A DNA stretch of 64,000 nt from Candidatus Krumholzibacteriota bacterium (GTDB lineage: Bacteria > Krumholzibacteriota > Krumholzibacteriia > Krumholzibacteriales > Krumholzibacteriaceae), in assembly GCA_016932415.1 (NCBI GenBank), contig JAFGCX010000018.1, forward strand, positions 62,001-126,000, read 5' to 3'. The notes below the pieces were generated by a model. That model saw only the letters and a list, made by a program, of their open reading frames with translations. It had not been told where the DNA came from and made no database searches. Below are positions 25,431 to 34,353 of this stretch, in pieces. A program made the position numbers and the translations under genes. The first letter of the stretch is position 1, and every line of letters starts with the position of its first letter.

Positions 25431-28400
25431 ATGATCACAAAATCAATACAGATGGCGCTCAGGCACAAGTGGCTCGTCGTGACGGGGTTTATCGGGGTCT
25501 GCCTTGCCGGGGCGATATCCCTGGCAAATATGCCGATCGACGCTTTTCCCGATATAAGCCCGAACCTCGTCCAGGTATTCGCCGAACTTGAGGGTATGGC
25601 GCCGGAAGAGGTCGAACAGTTCGTGACAAGGCCGGTCGAAGTGGCGATGAGGGGGATACCGGGGGTGAGGAAGATCCGTTCGATATCCTCTCTCGGGCTC
25701 TCCACCGTCAATATCTATTTCGAAGATGATGTCGACATCTACCTCGCGCGGCAGCTCGTCTCGGAAAGGATCAAGGAGGCGCAGGAAGGTATCCCAGGTG
25801 GGGTCAATATGCCGCACGGGATCGAGATGGGAGCTGTGGCAAGCGGGATGGGGCATATCCTCGCCTATTATCTCGAAGCGGAAAAGACCGGCCTCACCGA
25901 GCAGCGCACCCTGCAGGACTGGGTGATCAAACGCGATCTTCAGACCGTGCCGGGAGTGGCGAAGATCATCAGCCAGGGGGGATACGAAAGGCAGTACCAG
26001 ATCAGGGTCTCGCCGGATCTTCTACTCGAATACGGCCTCACGATCGACGATATCGTAAGCGCGATCAGGGAAAACAATCTCAATCTCGGCGCCGGGATAA
26101 TCGAAAAAGGCTCGGAAGAGCTGGTGGTCAGGACGATCGGCATGATCGAGACGGTCGCTGATATAGAGAACACGGTGGTCTGCGCGCGGGATGGATCGCC
26201 GATATATATAAAGAACGTAGCCACCGTCGAATTCGGCGAGGCGTTCAGAAGAGGGGTCGGGATCCTCAACGGCGGGAAGGAGATCGTCACGGGAAGCGTC
26301 TACAAGCTGCACGGAGCGAATTCGTTCGAAGTGATCGACCGCCTGAAAAAGAGGATCGACGAGATAAACTCCACCCTTCCCGGCGGCGTACGGATGGAGA
26401 TCTTTTACGATCAGTCGGCCCTTGTCAGCAACAGCATCAATACCGTCAGAAACTCTCTCGCCCTGGGCCTGGTGCTGGTATGCCTCGTCTCCTTTCTTTT
26501 TCTTGGGGATTTCCGTAACGCACTTATAGTCCTCTGCTCCCTTCCATTTTCCACGCTCTTCGCCTTCATCCTGATGAAACAGGCGGCTATCCCCGGCGAC
26601 CTGATCTCATTCGGAGGGATCGCGATCGCGCTGGGGATGATCGTCGACGCGACGATCATCATCGTTGAGAAGATATATTCGACTTTCGGAGATACGGCGA
26701 AGGGATCGCCGATAGAGAGCAGCATCCTCGCCGCGGCAGGCGAAGTGGGCCGCCCGATATTTTTCGCGATCGTAATAATCATAACAGTCTTTCTTCCGAT
26801 CTTCACGCTGGGCGAAGTCGAGGGAAAGATGTTCAGGCCGCTCGCGTTCGCCGTATCGACCACGATGGTCGGGTCGCTGATATACGCCCTTGTAATCGCT
26901 CCGGTCTTTTACCAGATGCTGCACGGGAAGAGGCATGGGGTGAAGAAGGGAAGGGAAGTTCCCGCCGCTCTTATCGATCGTTACAGATCGATACTGCTCT
27001 ATTCGCTCGAGCGCAGGAAGCTCGTCGTGACTGTCATAAGCGTCCTCGTCGCGGCCGGTATAATCGTCTTCAGCCTACTGGGAAGGGAATTCGTGCCGAC
27101 GCTGCAGGAGGGGTCGGTGCAGGTCCTCGCCTATATGAACCCGAACATCTCCCTTGAGGAGATAGAAGCGGCGACCGGAGAGATATCGCGCGATATCATG
27201 AGTTTTCCGGAGGTAAGGAATGTCATAGCCGATATAGGGTATGGAGAAGTCGGGCCGCATATGCACCATACCAACTACGCCTGCATGACGGTGACTCTCA
27301 GGCCGAAGAACAAGTGGAAAACGAGCCGGAACCAGGAAGAGCTGGTCGAAAGGATAGACCAGAGGCTCAGCGGATATCCGGGAGTGTCTTTCAGTTTTTC
27401 GCAGCCGATCAAGCATGAGGTCGACGGTCTCGTCGGCGGTTCAGGTTCGACGGTGGTAGCGAAACTCTTCGGCCACGACATGTCTCTTCTGAGGGAAAAA
27501 GCTGCCGAGATCGTCTCGGCACTTGGCGATGTCGAGGGAGTGGCCGACATGAGGATCGAACAGGTCGACGGCCAGACGCAGCTCCAGATCGAGATGGACA
27601 GGGCCCGGATCGCCAGGCATGGCCTGAGCAGCCTGGATGTGCAGCTTGCCGTTCAGAGAGCTCTTGCCGGCGAGGAGGCGGGAAAGGTATTCGAGGGCGA
27701 GAAGATCTTCGCGATCACGGTGAGATACGAAGAGGACTACCGCGGGGATATCGGCGATATCGAGGAGCTTCTTCTCCGGACGCCGGCCGGATACAACGTC
27801 CCTTTGAAGGAACTCGCCCGGATCGAGGCGGTGACAGGCCTGAGGCAGATATCGAGGGAGGATACGAGGCGTTATATCTCGATCCAGTGCAACGTGCGCG
27901 GCCGAGACGCGGGAAGTTTCGTTCGCGACGCGCAGAAGGCCGTGGATGCGGGAGTCAGCATCCCGGCCGGGTACATGCTCGCCTGGGGCGGCCAGTTCGA
28001 ACTTCAGCAGGCGGCGAACAGAAGGCTCGGCCTTATCATCCCGCTGACCCTGCTTCTTGTCCTGATGATGCTATACGGCCTTTTCAATTCATTCAGCGAC
28101 GTCCTTCTGATAATGCTCAATATTCCGCTCGCCCTTGTCGGGGGAGTATTCGCCCTTCTTCTGTTCAGGGAGAATGTAAGCATTCCTTCGTCGATAGGAT
28201 TCATAGCCCTGTTCGGGATCGCGCTCACTGACGGGCTCGTTCTCGTCTCGCGTTTCGACCACCTGAGGAAAAAGGGGATGGAGCTGAGAGAGGCGGTGAT
28301 CACCGGGTGCATGTCAAAACTGCGGCCGGTCCTTATGACGACTATAACGACGGCGCTCGGCCTTATGCCTCTTGTGATCGCGTCAGGCACCGGTTCGGAG

Positions 28401-28556
28401 ATACAGAGGCCGCTTGCCGTCGTCGTCATCGGAGGACTCGTCTCTTCGACGATCCTCACGCTGATCGTCCTGCCGACTCTTTATGAGTGGGTCACGCGGA
28501 GAAGAGGTGCGGGCGCGAAAGACAGGAGAAATAACAGATCTGGGATGGCAGGATAA
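25431..28556 (+). CDS. Heavy-metal efflux RND pump, CzcA/CusA family
   Basis: This 1041-residue inner-membrane proton/metal antiporter has the family N-terminus (MADIDAFPDISP-like: MPIDAFPDISPNLVQVF), 12 membrane helices and two large periplasmic loops. In TM4 the proton-relay segment reads GGIAIALGMIVDATIIIVEK. It keeps the Asp of VDA and the downstream Glu but has Ala where CzcA has the first Asp of DFG. This is closer to the CusA (GGIAIAxGAMVDA) form than to CzcA (GALDFGxxVDG). A Met/His cluster (VGPHMHHTNYACM) lies in the second periplasmic half. The metal cannot be assigned: the adaptor is His-rich, as for Zn/Co/Cd, while TM4 is Cu/Ag-like. Confidence 0.92.
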   Translation: MITKSIQMALRHKWLVVTGFIGVCLAGAISLANMPIDAFPDISPNLVQVFAELEGMAPEEVEQFVTRPVEVAMRGIPGVRKIRSISSLGLSTVNIYFEDDVDIYLARQLVSERIKEAQEGIPGGVNMPHGIEMGAVASGMGHILAYYLEAEKTGLTEQRTLQDWVIKRDLQTVPGVAKIISQGGYERQYQIRVSPDLLLEYGLTIDDIVSAIRENNLNLGAGIIEKGSEELVVRTIGMIETVADIENTVVCARDGSPIYIKNVATVEFGEAFRRGVGILNGGKEIVTGSVYKLHGANSFEVIDRLKKRIDEINSTLPGGVRMEIFYDQSALVSNSINTVRNSLALGLVLVCLVSFLFLGDFRNALIVLCSLPFSTLFAFILMKQAAIPGDLISFGGIAIALGMIVDATIIIVEKIYSTFGDTAKGSPIESSILAAAGEVGRPIFFAIVIIITVFLPIFTLGEVEGKMFRPLAFAVSTTMVGSLIYALVIAPVFYQMLHGKRHGVKKGREVPAALIDRYRSILLYSLERRKLVVTVISVLVAAGIIVFSLLGREFVPTLQEGSVQVLAYMNPNISLEEIEAATGEISRDIMSFPEVRNVIADIGYGEVGPHMHHTNYACMTVTLRPKNKWKTSRNQEELVERIDQRLSGYPGVSFSFSQPIKHEVDGLVGGSGSTVVAKLFGHDMSLLREKAAEIVSALGDVEGVADMRIEQVDGQTQLQIEMDRARIARHGLSSLDVQLAVQRALAGEEAGKVFEGEKIFAITVRYEEDYRGDIGDIEELLLRTPAGYNVPLKELARIEAVTGLRQISREDTRRYISIQCNVRGRDAGSFVRDAQKAVDAGVSIPAGYMLAWGGQFELQQAANRRLGLIIPLTLLLVLMMLYGLFNSFSDVLLIMLNIPLALVGGVFALLLFRENVSIPSSIGFIALFGIALTDGLVLVSRFDHLRKKGMELREAVITGCMSKLRPVLMTTITTALGLMPLVIASGTGSEIQRPLAVVVIGGLVSSTILTLIVLPTLYEWVTRRRGAGAKDRRNNRSGMAG

Positions 28557-28666
28557 TTGAAGGCGTCATGGGGTGTTATCCTTATTCGGCTAAGGCCGCA
28601 CGTGCGTATATTAGCTTAACTTCCCTGTAATTAATCGTTTACCGCCCCGCTGCCCGTACTGTGCCA

Positions 28667-28695
28667 TTGACAAAAACCTCCATTTATGGTAAGAT
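28667..28695 (+). promoter_or_regulatory. Sigma-70-type promoter
   Basis: A perfect TTGACA, 17-bp spacer, TAAGAT, about 120 bp upstream of the surface-protein gene at 28818. Confidence 0.7.
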
Positions 28696-28817
28696 TCTGC
28701 TTTATCAGGCTTTTTGGATAAATCATCCTGGCTGTATTTCCGGGGGGGAAGTGCGGTCAGAGCAAGACATCCTCTTCATTTTGAAGCGGGCAACTTTGGC
28801 ATCGGAGGGTACGCACC

Positions 28818-31037
28818 ATGAAAGCTGTGTCAAAACTCCTGTTTTTTGTTCTCTGTCTCTCCCTGATCCTTCCACTTTCATCAGAGGCAGCCACTGTCAT
28901 AATGAATGACAACGGGTTTCTCTATGTCGTCGGAGATTTTCCATATATGGAACCTGGCGACCTTCTTGGTGGAGTGGGCTTTATAAGCTCCACAGTGCCG
29001 GAGATCAATGTCGATCTGCTGTCCAGCGAGATGACATGGAGCATCAGTTCGATGGTCGTGACGGAACAGTTCGTCGTCGGATCAAGGATTTATACCAATT
29101 TTACCGGCGGCGCGGTAAAGATCGCCGTCGACCCATCGATGAACGGGTCATACGAGCTCGATCCCGATATCAGCGCAATACCCACTACCTTCGAGGATGG
29201 AGAGATCTTCCTGTCCGGGACGATAACTTCCGCTTATATGTCGTATGATCTCACCTATCAGAACGGAGCCCTGGTCACCCTTGTAAATTTCACCAACGGT
29301 ACGGGGTTGGCCGAACTTGAAGAACCGAATGGAAATATTGTCGAGTTCACTTTCGGCCCGGACGATCCCAATATCCCCGACGGTTTCTCTCTCCAGGCGA
29401 TCGGCCAGATAAGCGCGCCCGCTCTCTGCACGGTGGGGGGTAACGTAAGTTTCATATACAATCCGGCTACCTGCCAGAAGTGCCTTGGTATAACAAGGCT
29501 TGCCCTTGAATACAGTGGCAGTGGAGATCTTTCTTCCGTCGTGTTGACCGGCGGCGTGCAGTATGAAGTGTTCGGCAATCTGCTGGTGCTTACTCCCTGC
29601 GAGTTCGACGAATATCTCCCCGGAAACACGAAGATAAGCATCGGGTGCGAGGATACCGATATCCACACATCTTGTTCGAGGCCTATCCAGGTCGGTAATG
29701 TCATCGATGATTTTACGGTGACGGACGTTCAAAAGGTGATCATCCCCTGCGAGGACGCGAACTGCGATGGTATAGTCAAACTCGTCCTTGAATATATAGG
29801 CACAGGTGATCCTTCAACGGTAACCGTGTCCGATGGCGCTGTCGCCACTGTCGAGGGAAATATCATCACGATAACGGCGACCGAAGCGCAGCTGCACGGG
29901 AACACGACGATCGCGGTCGGATGCGATGCGGTCACGATTCACACGTCATGCTCGCAGCCTCTTGAAGAGGGTTTTGTCTTCGAAGATTTTGTGGTCCTCG
30001 ATGTCGAAGAATTTTTCTGCCCGGGCGGTGACGATTATTCGGCTACGAGCGGGCCGGTCGTTGGCGTCACGGTTGATATCGTTGACGGCGAAGGAAACAC
30101 CCATTCGACTCTGACAGATGAGTCGGGCAACTATCACTTCTTCGACGTCGCGACCGATTCGATAGCTGTCAGCGTCATAGTGCCTCTCGGGTACTATCCG
30201 GAATCGCCGACTGAAGTCGATATCGTCTGCCAGCCAGGCGATCACGCCGTCGTCGATTTTCTGTTCGAACGCCTCGCGACCCAGGACTGCCCCCGGAGCA
30301 CCGGATTCTGGAAACACCAGATCACATGCGCTCTGCAGGGCAAGCAGAAGGGCGTCCAGGTCCCGGCCGATTTGCTCCTTGAATATTTCGTGACGATCCA
30401 TTCAAGATTCGACCAGTACTTCGAGATATTCATTCCTGTCGTGACCCTTGAGGATTTCAGCAGCATCTTCTCGCTGAAAAAACCGACGATGTACGAGAAA
30501 GCGCGCAAGGAATTCGCCGGCCTGCTTCTCAACGTCGTCTCGGGAAGGCTGAGTTCATGGCAGTTCATCAGCACGGATCAGGCAACGGTAAGCCAGGCGA
30601 TAACTTTCATTTCGCAGCTCCTCGTCGATGATAATCCGTCGAATGACGAGCTGGCGAAGGATATCGCAGAGATGCTCAACCATGACGAGATCGTAGCGGC
30701 GGGCCTGATCCCTCTCGATATCGACTACATAGCCTATCGCAGAGGGAACGATACGCCGGGCGCCGTCACGAACGTCTCGAATTTCCCCAACCCGTTCAAC
30801 CCGATGACTACTATCAGCTACGAGATCGAGAACCAGGCTCCAGTGACGATAGCGGTATATAACGTCGCCGGACAGAGGATCAAGACGCTCGTTTCGAACA
30901 TCGTCCAGAGCGGATTCAACACGGTCCAGTGGGACGGCAGAGACAGCAATGGCGATCATCTCTCGTCGGGGATCTATTTTTACAGCATCAAGGCGGGGAA
31001 TGAAACAGTAACGAGAAGAATGGTACTTCTCAGATAA
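28818..31037 (+). CDS. Multidomain secreted surface protein with C-terminal sorting domain
   Basis: This 739-residue protein has a signal peptide (LLFFVLCLSLILPLSS). Residues about 25-205 form a domain related to the whole next gene (PTTFEDGEIFLSGTI, FTNGTGLAEL). Two tandem repeats of about 85 residues follow (LALEYSGSGD...IHTSCSRPIQVG and LVLEYIGTGD...IHTSCSQPLEEG). Then come a carboxypeptidase-regulatory/SdrD-like beta-sandwich (about 405-475, TLTDESGNYHFFDV), a CPRSTGFWKHQ domain, and a FlgD-like/T9SS-type sorting domain with NFPNPFNPMTT and the end RRMVLLR. It is probably displayed on the cell surface; its ligand is unknown. It has its own promoter and is followed by a GC-rich hairpin. 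Confidence 0.88.
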   Translation: MKAVSKLLFFVLCLSLILPLSSEAATVIMNDNGFLYVVGDFPYMEPGDLLGGVGFISSTVPEINVDLLSSEMTWSISSMVVTEQFVVGSRIYTNFTGGAVKIAVDPSMNGSYELDPDISAIPTTFEDGEIFLSGTITSAYMSYDLTYQNGALVTLVNFTNGTGLAELEEPNGNIVEFTFGPDDPNIPDGFSLQAIGQISAPALCTVGGNVSFIYNPATCQKCLGITRLALEYSGSGDLSSVVLTGGVQYEVFGNLLVLTPCEFDEYLPGNTKISIGCEDTDIHTSCSRPIQVGNVIDDFTVTDVQKVIIPCEDANCDGIVKLVLEYIGTGDPSTVTVSDGAVATVEGNIITITATEAQLHGNTTIAVGCDAVTIHTSCSQPLEEGFVFEDFVVLDVEEFFCPGGDDYSATSGPVVGVTVDIVDGEGNTHSTLTDESGNYHFFDVATDSIAVSVIVPLGYYPESPTEVDIVCQPGDHAVVDFLFERLATQDCPRSTGFWKHQITCALQGKQKGVQVPADLLLEYFVTIHSRFDQYFEIFIPVVTLEDFSSIFSLKKPTMYEKARKEFAGLLLNVVSGRLSSWQFISTDQATVSQAITFISQLLVDDNPSNDELAKDIAEMLNHDEIVAAGLIPLDIDYIAYRRGNDTPGAVTNVSNFPNPFNPMTTISYEIENQAPVTIAVYNVAGQRIKTLVSNIVQSGFNTVQWDGRDSNGDHLSSGIYFYSIKAGNETVTRRMVLLR

Positions 31038-31053
31038 CCTGAAAGATCAACAA

Positions 31054-31089
31054 GCCGGGCCTGGATGCCAGGCAAGCGCCAGGCCCGGC
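31054..31089 (+). terminator. GC-rich intergenic hairpin (terminator or attenuator)
   Basis: GCCGGGCCTGG pairs perfectly with CCAGGCCCGGC (11 bp, 14-nt loop). The nearest T run (GTTTTTAAGG) starts about 9 nt later, so termination may be partial. Confidence 0.4.
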
Positions 31090-31129
31090 GCAGCAAAAGT
31101 TTTTAAGGGGAGAACGCAAGGAGGACTTG

Positions 31130-31777
31130 ATGGGTAAAATGCTTATGTTTCTGTGCGTGGGCCTGTTGCTCGTTCCGAACGTCACGCTGGCCCAGGAACA
31201 GATCGAGGCTTATGGAGCCGACTATTTTACGGCGCCGGAACAGGTCGGGACGGTCGTGACCTTCGTATCGATGCTCGAACCGCCTGTCGGTTTCGATTAT
31301 CCGTTCACCGTCGATTTCGCGAACAATGAATACACGATGTATTGCCAGACTTCGATCACGAATATCGCGTCATCGATGTTCGCTATCGATATCTCGTACG
31401 CCGATGCCGAATTCATCATCTACGAAGACCCGTCCGGAGACGGCGATTACGGAACCAATCCACCCAACGCGGTATCTCCATCCTCGTTTCAGAACGGTAC
31501 GGTTATACTTGTCGGGACGATCTCGAATTTCCTGAGGACCGACGATCCGTTCGGATTTCTGCCACCGGTGCTGGTGGCTGACTGCGTCTTCACCGGAGGG
31601 ACAAAGCTCGCGGAGCTGCCCGCCCCCGACTCCTGGACGATGCATGGGGGATTGTCATCGAGTCCGCCACCGGTCGGATACAGGCATACTTCGACGATGA
31701 AGATATTTTTTACCGGCGTCGTTGGATCGGATAACACCTCGTGGGGAGAAATAAAGGATCTTTCCGGAGAGAAATAA
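31130..31777 (+). CDS. Secreted protein related to the N-terminal domain of the upstream surface protein
   Basis: I start at ATG 31130, behind AAGGAGG. The 215-residue product has a signal peptide (LMFLCVGLLLVPNVTLA, cleaved before QEQ). The mature domain shares a pattern with residues about 25-205 of the protein from 28818: SSFQNGTVILVGTI against TTFEDGEIFLSGTI, and FTGGTKLAEL against FTNGTGLAEL. The two genes probably arose by duplication of this domain. There is no membrane anchor or sorting domain. It is separated by 9 bp from the phosphodiesterase gene and likely co-transcribed with it. Confidence 0.78.
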   Translation: MGKMLMFLCVGLLLVPNVTLAQEQIEAYGADYFTAPEQVGTVVTFVSMLEPPVGFDYPFTVDFANNEYTMYCQTSITNIASSMFAIDISYADAEFIIYEDPSGDGDYGTNPPNAVSPSSFQNGTVILVGTISNFLRTDDPFGFLPPVLVADCVFTGGTKLAELPAPDSWTMHGGLSSSPPPVGYRHTSTMKIFFTGVVGSDNTSWGEIKDLSGEK

Positions 31778-31786
31778 CAGGGGTTG

Positions 31787-33424
31787 ATGGAGGAAATGAC
31801 GGTTCGGAGATTCCTTGCGTCGATCTTCCTGCTTCTTTCGGCAGTGGTATGCTCCGGCAGTGACTGTCTTTCCGGCCGTCCCTTTATCAATGCCCCGGCG
31901 GCGGAGCCGTTTTCATATATCATCCACATCAGTATCGACGGCCTGCGGCCGGACGCTGTGACTTCGCTCGGACCTCTCGGCGCTCCGAACCTCTTTCGCT
32001 TGCGGGTCGAGGGCGCGCTGACCGATAACGCGCGGACAGATTATGACGTCACCGTGACCCTTCCAAATCATATCTGCATGCTGACAGGCAGGGCGGTCCT
32101 TGGGCCTGAGGGGCATGGAGTGGATTTCAACTATGACGATGGCAGTACGGTGGCCGAAACGCACGGCACATATGTCGCCAGCGTCTTCGATGTGGTAAGC
32201 GATCATGGCCTGAAAGCCGCCCTCTACGCCAGCAAGGACAAATTCGCCCTGATCGACAGAAGCTGGAACGGGGTAAATGGAGCAGAAGATACCGTCGGTG
32301 CCGATGACGGCCGCGACAAGATAGACAGGTATATCTACCAGCTCGATATCTCCGCTCTGACCGATTCGGTACTTTCATCTCTTGAGACGGGGGGCCATCG
32401 GTACAACTTCATTCATTACGGAGATCCCGATGCCGCCGGTCATTCGTCCGGCTGGAAAAGCATCGAGTATCTCGATGCCGTCCAGGCTGTCGACTCGCAG
32501 ATCGGCAGGATCTTTGACCTGCTCGATGCCGATCCCCTTTTCCAGGGAAATACCGCTGTCATAATCACATCCGATCATGGGGGGCTTGGGTACGATCACA
32601 GCGACCCGGCGATCAGCGACGATTATACCGTACCGGTCTATGTATGGGGCCCGGGGATCCCCGCCGGCGTCGATCTGTACACGCTGAATATCTCCAGCCG
32701 TGAGGATCCGGGGTCGGCAAGGCCCGATTACGAGGCTGTTCCGCAGCCGCTGAGGAATTCAGGCACAGGCAACCTCGCGCTTCATCTTCTCGGCCTTCCA
32801 CCAGTCCCCGGTTCCTCGGTCAACGCGGAACAGGACCTCGCCACCAGTCCGGCCGGAGAAGACCTTCCCGCCGTCATGATCACGAGCCCGGTTAACGGGG
32901 CTGTATATTCGCCTCTCGATACAGCCGTCTTCGAGGTGGACGCTTCGGCGGTCTCCGGGGGAATCGCGAAAGTCGAATTTTTCGCGAACTGGGAGAAGCT
33001 CGGAGAGGATCTTTCATTCCCCTATCGATTCGAGTGGAATGGAGTCCCTCTCGGCGAGTACCGGATAACAGCCAGGGCGGTGAAGGAGAATGGTATCGCC
33101 TCCAGCAATGGAATCAGGATCGAGGTCTTCGATCCGTATACCGGTGACGACAGCGATCCTCTCCCGAAAGCGCCGGTCGCCGTTTATCCCAATCCTTTCA
33201 GATCTTTGGCAAGGATAGAATACACGATTGAGAGTCCCGCCGTTGTGAGTCTCTCCGTTTACGACCTGGCCGGGCGCCGGGTAAGGTATCACTCGCTGGG
33301 CCCGCGCGGGAAGGGAAGGCACAGCGCCTTTTTCAATGCTTCAACGCTTGGGCCAGGTGTGTATTTTTTCCGGCTGAAGATCGGCGCGGGAGTCGAAACC
33401 GGCAAATTGATGATCATCAGATAG
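31787..33424 (+). CDS. Secreted type I phosphodiesterase / alkaline-phosphatase-superfamily protein with sorting domain
   Basis: Start candidates are ATG 31787 and ATG 31796. The 545-residue protein has a signal peptide (FLASIFLLLSAVVCSG). The catalytic domain (about 40-345) shows the superfamily metal ligands and nucleophile: HISIDGLRPDA, nucleophile Thr in VTVTLPNHICMLTGR, HYGDPDAAGHSSGW, and IITSDHGGLGYDHSD. This resembles NPP-type phosphodiesterases. A bacterial Ig-like domain follows (about 355-445, VMITSPVNGAVYSPLDTAVFEV), then a short sorting domain (VAVYPNPFRSLARIEY ... KLMIIR). The substrate is unknown; extracellular nucleotide or phospholipid breakdown is possible. The order after a surface protein suggests exported nutrient acquisition. 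Confidence 0.87.
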   Translation: MEEMTVRRFLASIFLLLSAVVCSGSDCLSGRPFINAPAAEPFSYIIHISIDGLRPDAVTSLGPLGAPNLFRLRVEGALTDNARTDYDVTVTLPNHICMLTGRAVLGPEGHGVDFNYDDGSTVAETHGTYVASVFDVVSDHGLKAALYASKDKFALIDRSWNGVNGAEDTVGADDGRDKIDRYIYQLDISALTDSVLSSLETGGHRYNFIHYGDPDAAGHSSGWKSIEYLDAVQAVDSQIGRIFDLLDADPLFQGNTAVIITSDHGGLGYDHSDPAISDDYTVPVYVWGPGIPAGVDLYTLNISSREDPGSARPDYEAVPQPLRNSGTGNLALHLLGLPPVPGSSVNAEQDLATSPAGEDLPAVMITSPVNGAVYSPLDTAVFEVDASAVSGGIAKVEFFANWEKLGEDLSFPYRFEWNGVPLGEYRITARAVKENGIASSNGIRIEVFDPYTGDDSDPLPKAPVAVYPNPFRSLARIEYTIESPAVVSLSVYDLAGRRVRYHSLGPRGKGRHSAFFNASTLGPGVYFFRLKIGAGVETGKLMIIR

Positions 33425-33477
33425 CCTCATGCAGGCCGGGAAAGGGCCTAAAGCCACTGCTGACCGGCACTTGCCAT

Positions 33478-33507
33478 TTGATATGGACAAAATATCATTT
33501 TTAGAAT
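33478..33507 (+). promoter_or_regulatory. Probable promoter of the rubredoxin-rubrerythrin pair
   Basis: TTGATA, 18-bp spacer, TAGAAT, 26 bp upstream of the rubredoxin start. Confidence 0.4.
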
Positions 33508-33532
33508 AAATTAGGATGAAAAGGAGGCAATG

Positions 33533-33691
33533 ATGAAAAAATGGAGATGTACGATCTGCGATTATATTTATGATCCCGAGATCGGCGATCCTGATGCCGG
33601 CATTGATCCAGGCACATCATTCGAGGATATTCCGGATAGCTGGGTATGTCCGGAATGCGGTGTAGGCAAAGATATGTTCGAGAAAGTCTGA
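33533..33691 (+). CDS. Rubredoxin
   Basis: This 52-residue protein has both iron-binding knuckles, [12 protein letters not shown] (CxxC at 6 and 9) and [14 protein letters not shown] (CxxC at 39 and 42). It also has the conserved [11 protein letters not shown] and the aromatic Tyr and Trp residues of the fold. The length is normal for the family. Start ATG 33533 is preferred over ATG 33530 because AAGGAGG lies 5 nt upstream. It is a one-electron carrier, cytosolic. The next gene, 40 bp on, encodes a diiron ferritin-like protein, so it probably donates electrons for peroxide or oxygen reduction. Confidence 0.95.
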   Translation: MKKWRCTICDYIYDPEIGDPDAGIDPGTSFEDIPDSWVCPECGVGKDMFEKV

Positions 33692-33731
33692 TCGAGGTTG
33701 AATAGCACAATTCAGGTCAAGGAGGATATAA

Positions 33732-34223
33732 ATGGGAATCACTTTCAACGCGGATGAAGTATTCGAGATGGGAATGGATATCGAGAAGAACGGCGAAGCC
33801 TATTACAAAAAGGCCGCCGAACTGGCCAAGGACCCGAAGGTGAAAAAGGTCTTTGAATACCTTGCTAAAGAGGAAAAATCCCATTGGGAGATATTCAAGA
33901 AACTTCGCGACACGCTGGGCGGCGACTCAGCCACTCCTACGGTCATGGACCCGGAAGGAGTAAACAACCTTTATCTTGAAGCGCTCGTCAAATCGCGTCT
34001 TTTCTCCAACGAGAAAGAGGCCGAACAGGTCGCCGAAAAAGCTGCTGACGCTATCGACGCGCTCAATGCGGCGTTGATCTTTGAAAAGGATACGATCCTG
34101 TTCTTCTCCACTATGAAATCAATGACGAGGGCTGACCTTGGCTCCGAAAAGATCAACCTTCTCATCGCCGAGGAACAGAAACATATAATCAGGATATCCG
34201 AGGAGATCAAAAAGCTCTCGTAA
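33732..34223 (+). CDS. Rubrerythrin-like (ferritin-fold) diiron protein
   Basis: This 163-residue four-helix-bundle protein has the ligand pattern of the ferritin/rubrerythrin superfamily: EKNGEAYYKKAAE, EEKSHWEIF (ExxH), FEKDTILFFSTM, and EEQKHIIRI (ExxH). Unlike classical rubrerythrin it has no C-terminal rubredoxin domain; a separate rubredoxin gene lies directly upstream with the same orientation. The two are likely co-transcribed as a peroxide or oxygen defence pair, typical of anaerobes and microaerophiles. SD: AAGGAGG before the ATG. A strong terminator follows. Confidence 0.9.
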   Translation: MGITFNADEVFEMGMDIEKNGEAYYKKAAELAKDPKVKKVFEYLAKEEKSHWEIFKKLRDTLGGDSATPTVMDPEGVNNLYLEALVKSRLFSNEKEAEQVAEKAADAIDALNAALIFEKDTILFFSTMKSMTRADLGSEKINLLIAEEQKHIIRISEEIKKLS

Positions 34224-34310
34224 GATCGAGAGATCGATCTTACGCGCGGGTCCACGGCCAGAGAGGCCCGGGTGGCCCGCGGCCAATTCTTGCCGGCAGT
34301 ATCATGGAAA

Positions 34311-34345
34311 GTCGCCGCCGGATGACCGGCGGCGACGATCTTTTT
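34311..34345 (+). terminator. Rho-independent terminator after the rubrerythrin-like gene
   Basis: GTCGCCGCCGG-ATGA-CCGGCGGCGAC is a perfect 11-bp stem, followed by GATCTTTTT. It ends only 8 bp before the next start codon. Confidence 0.82.
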
Positions 34346-34353
34346 AAGACCAG

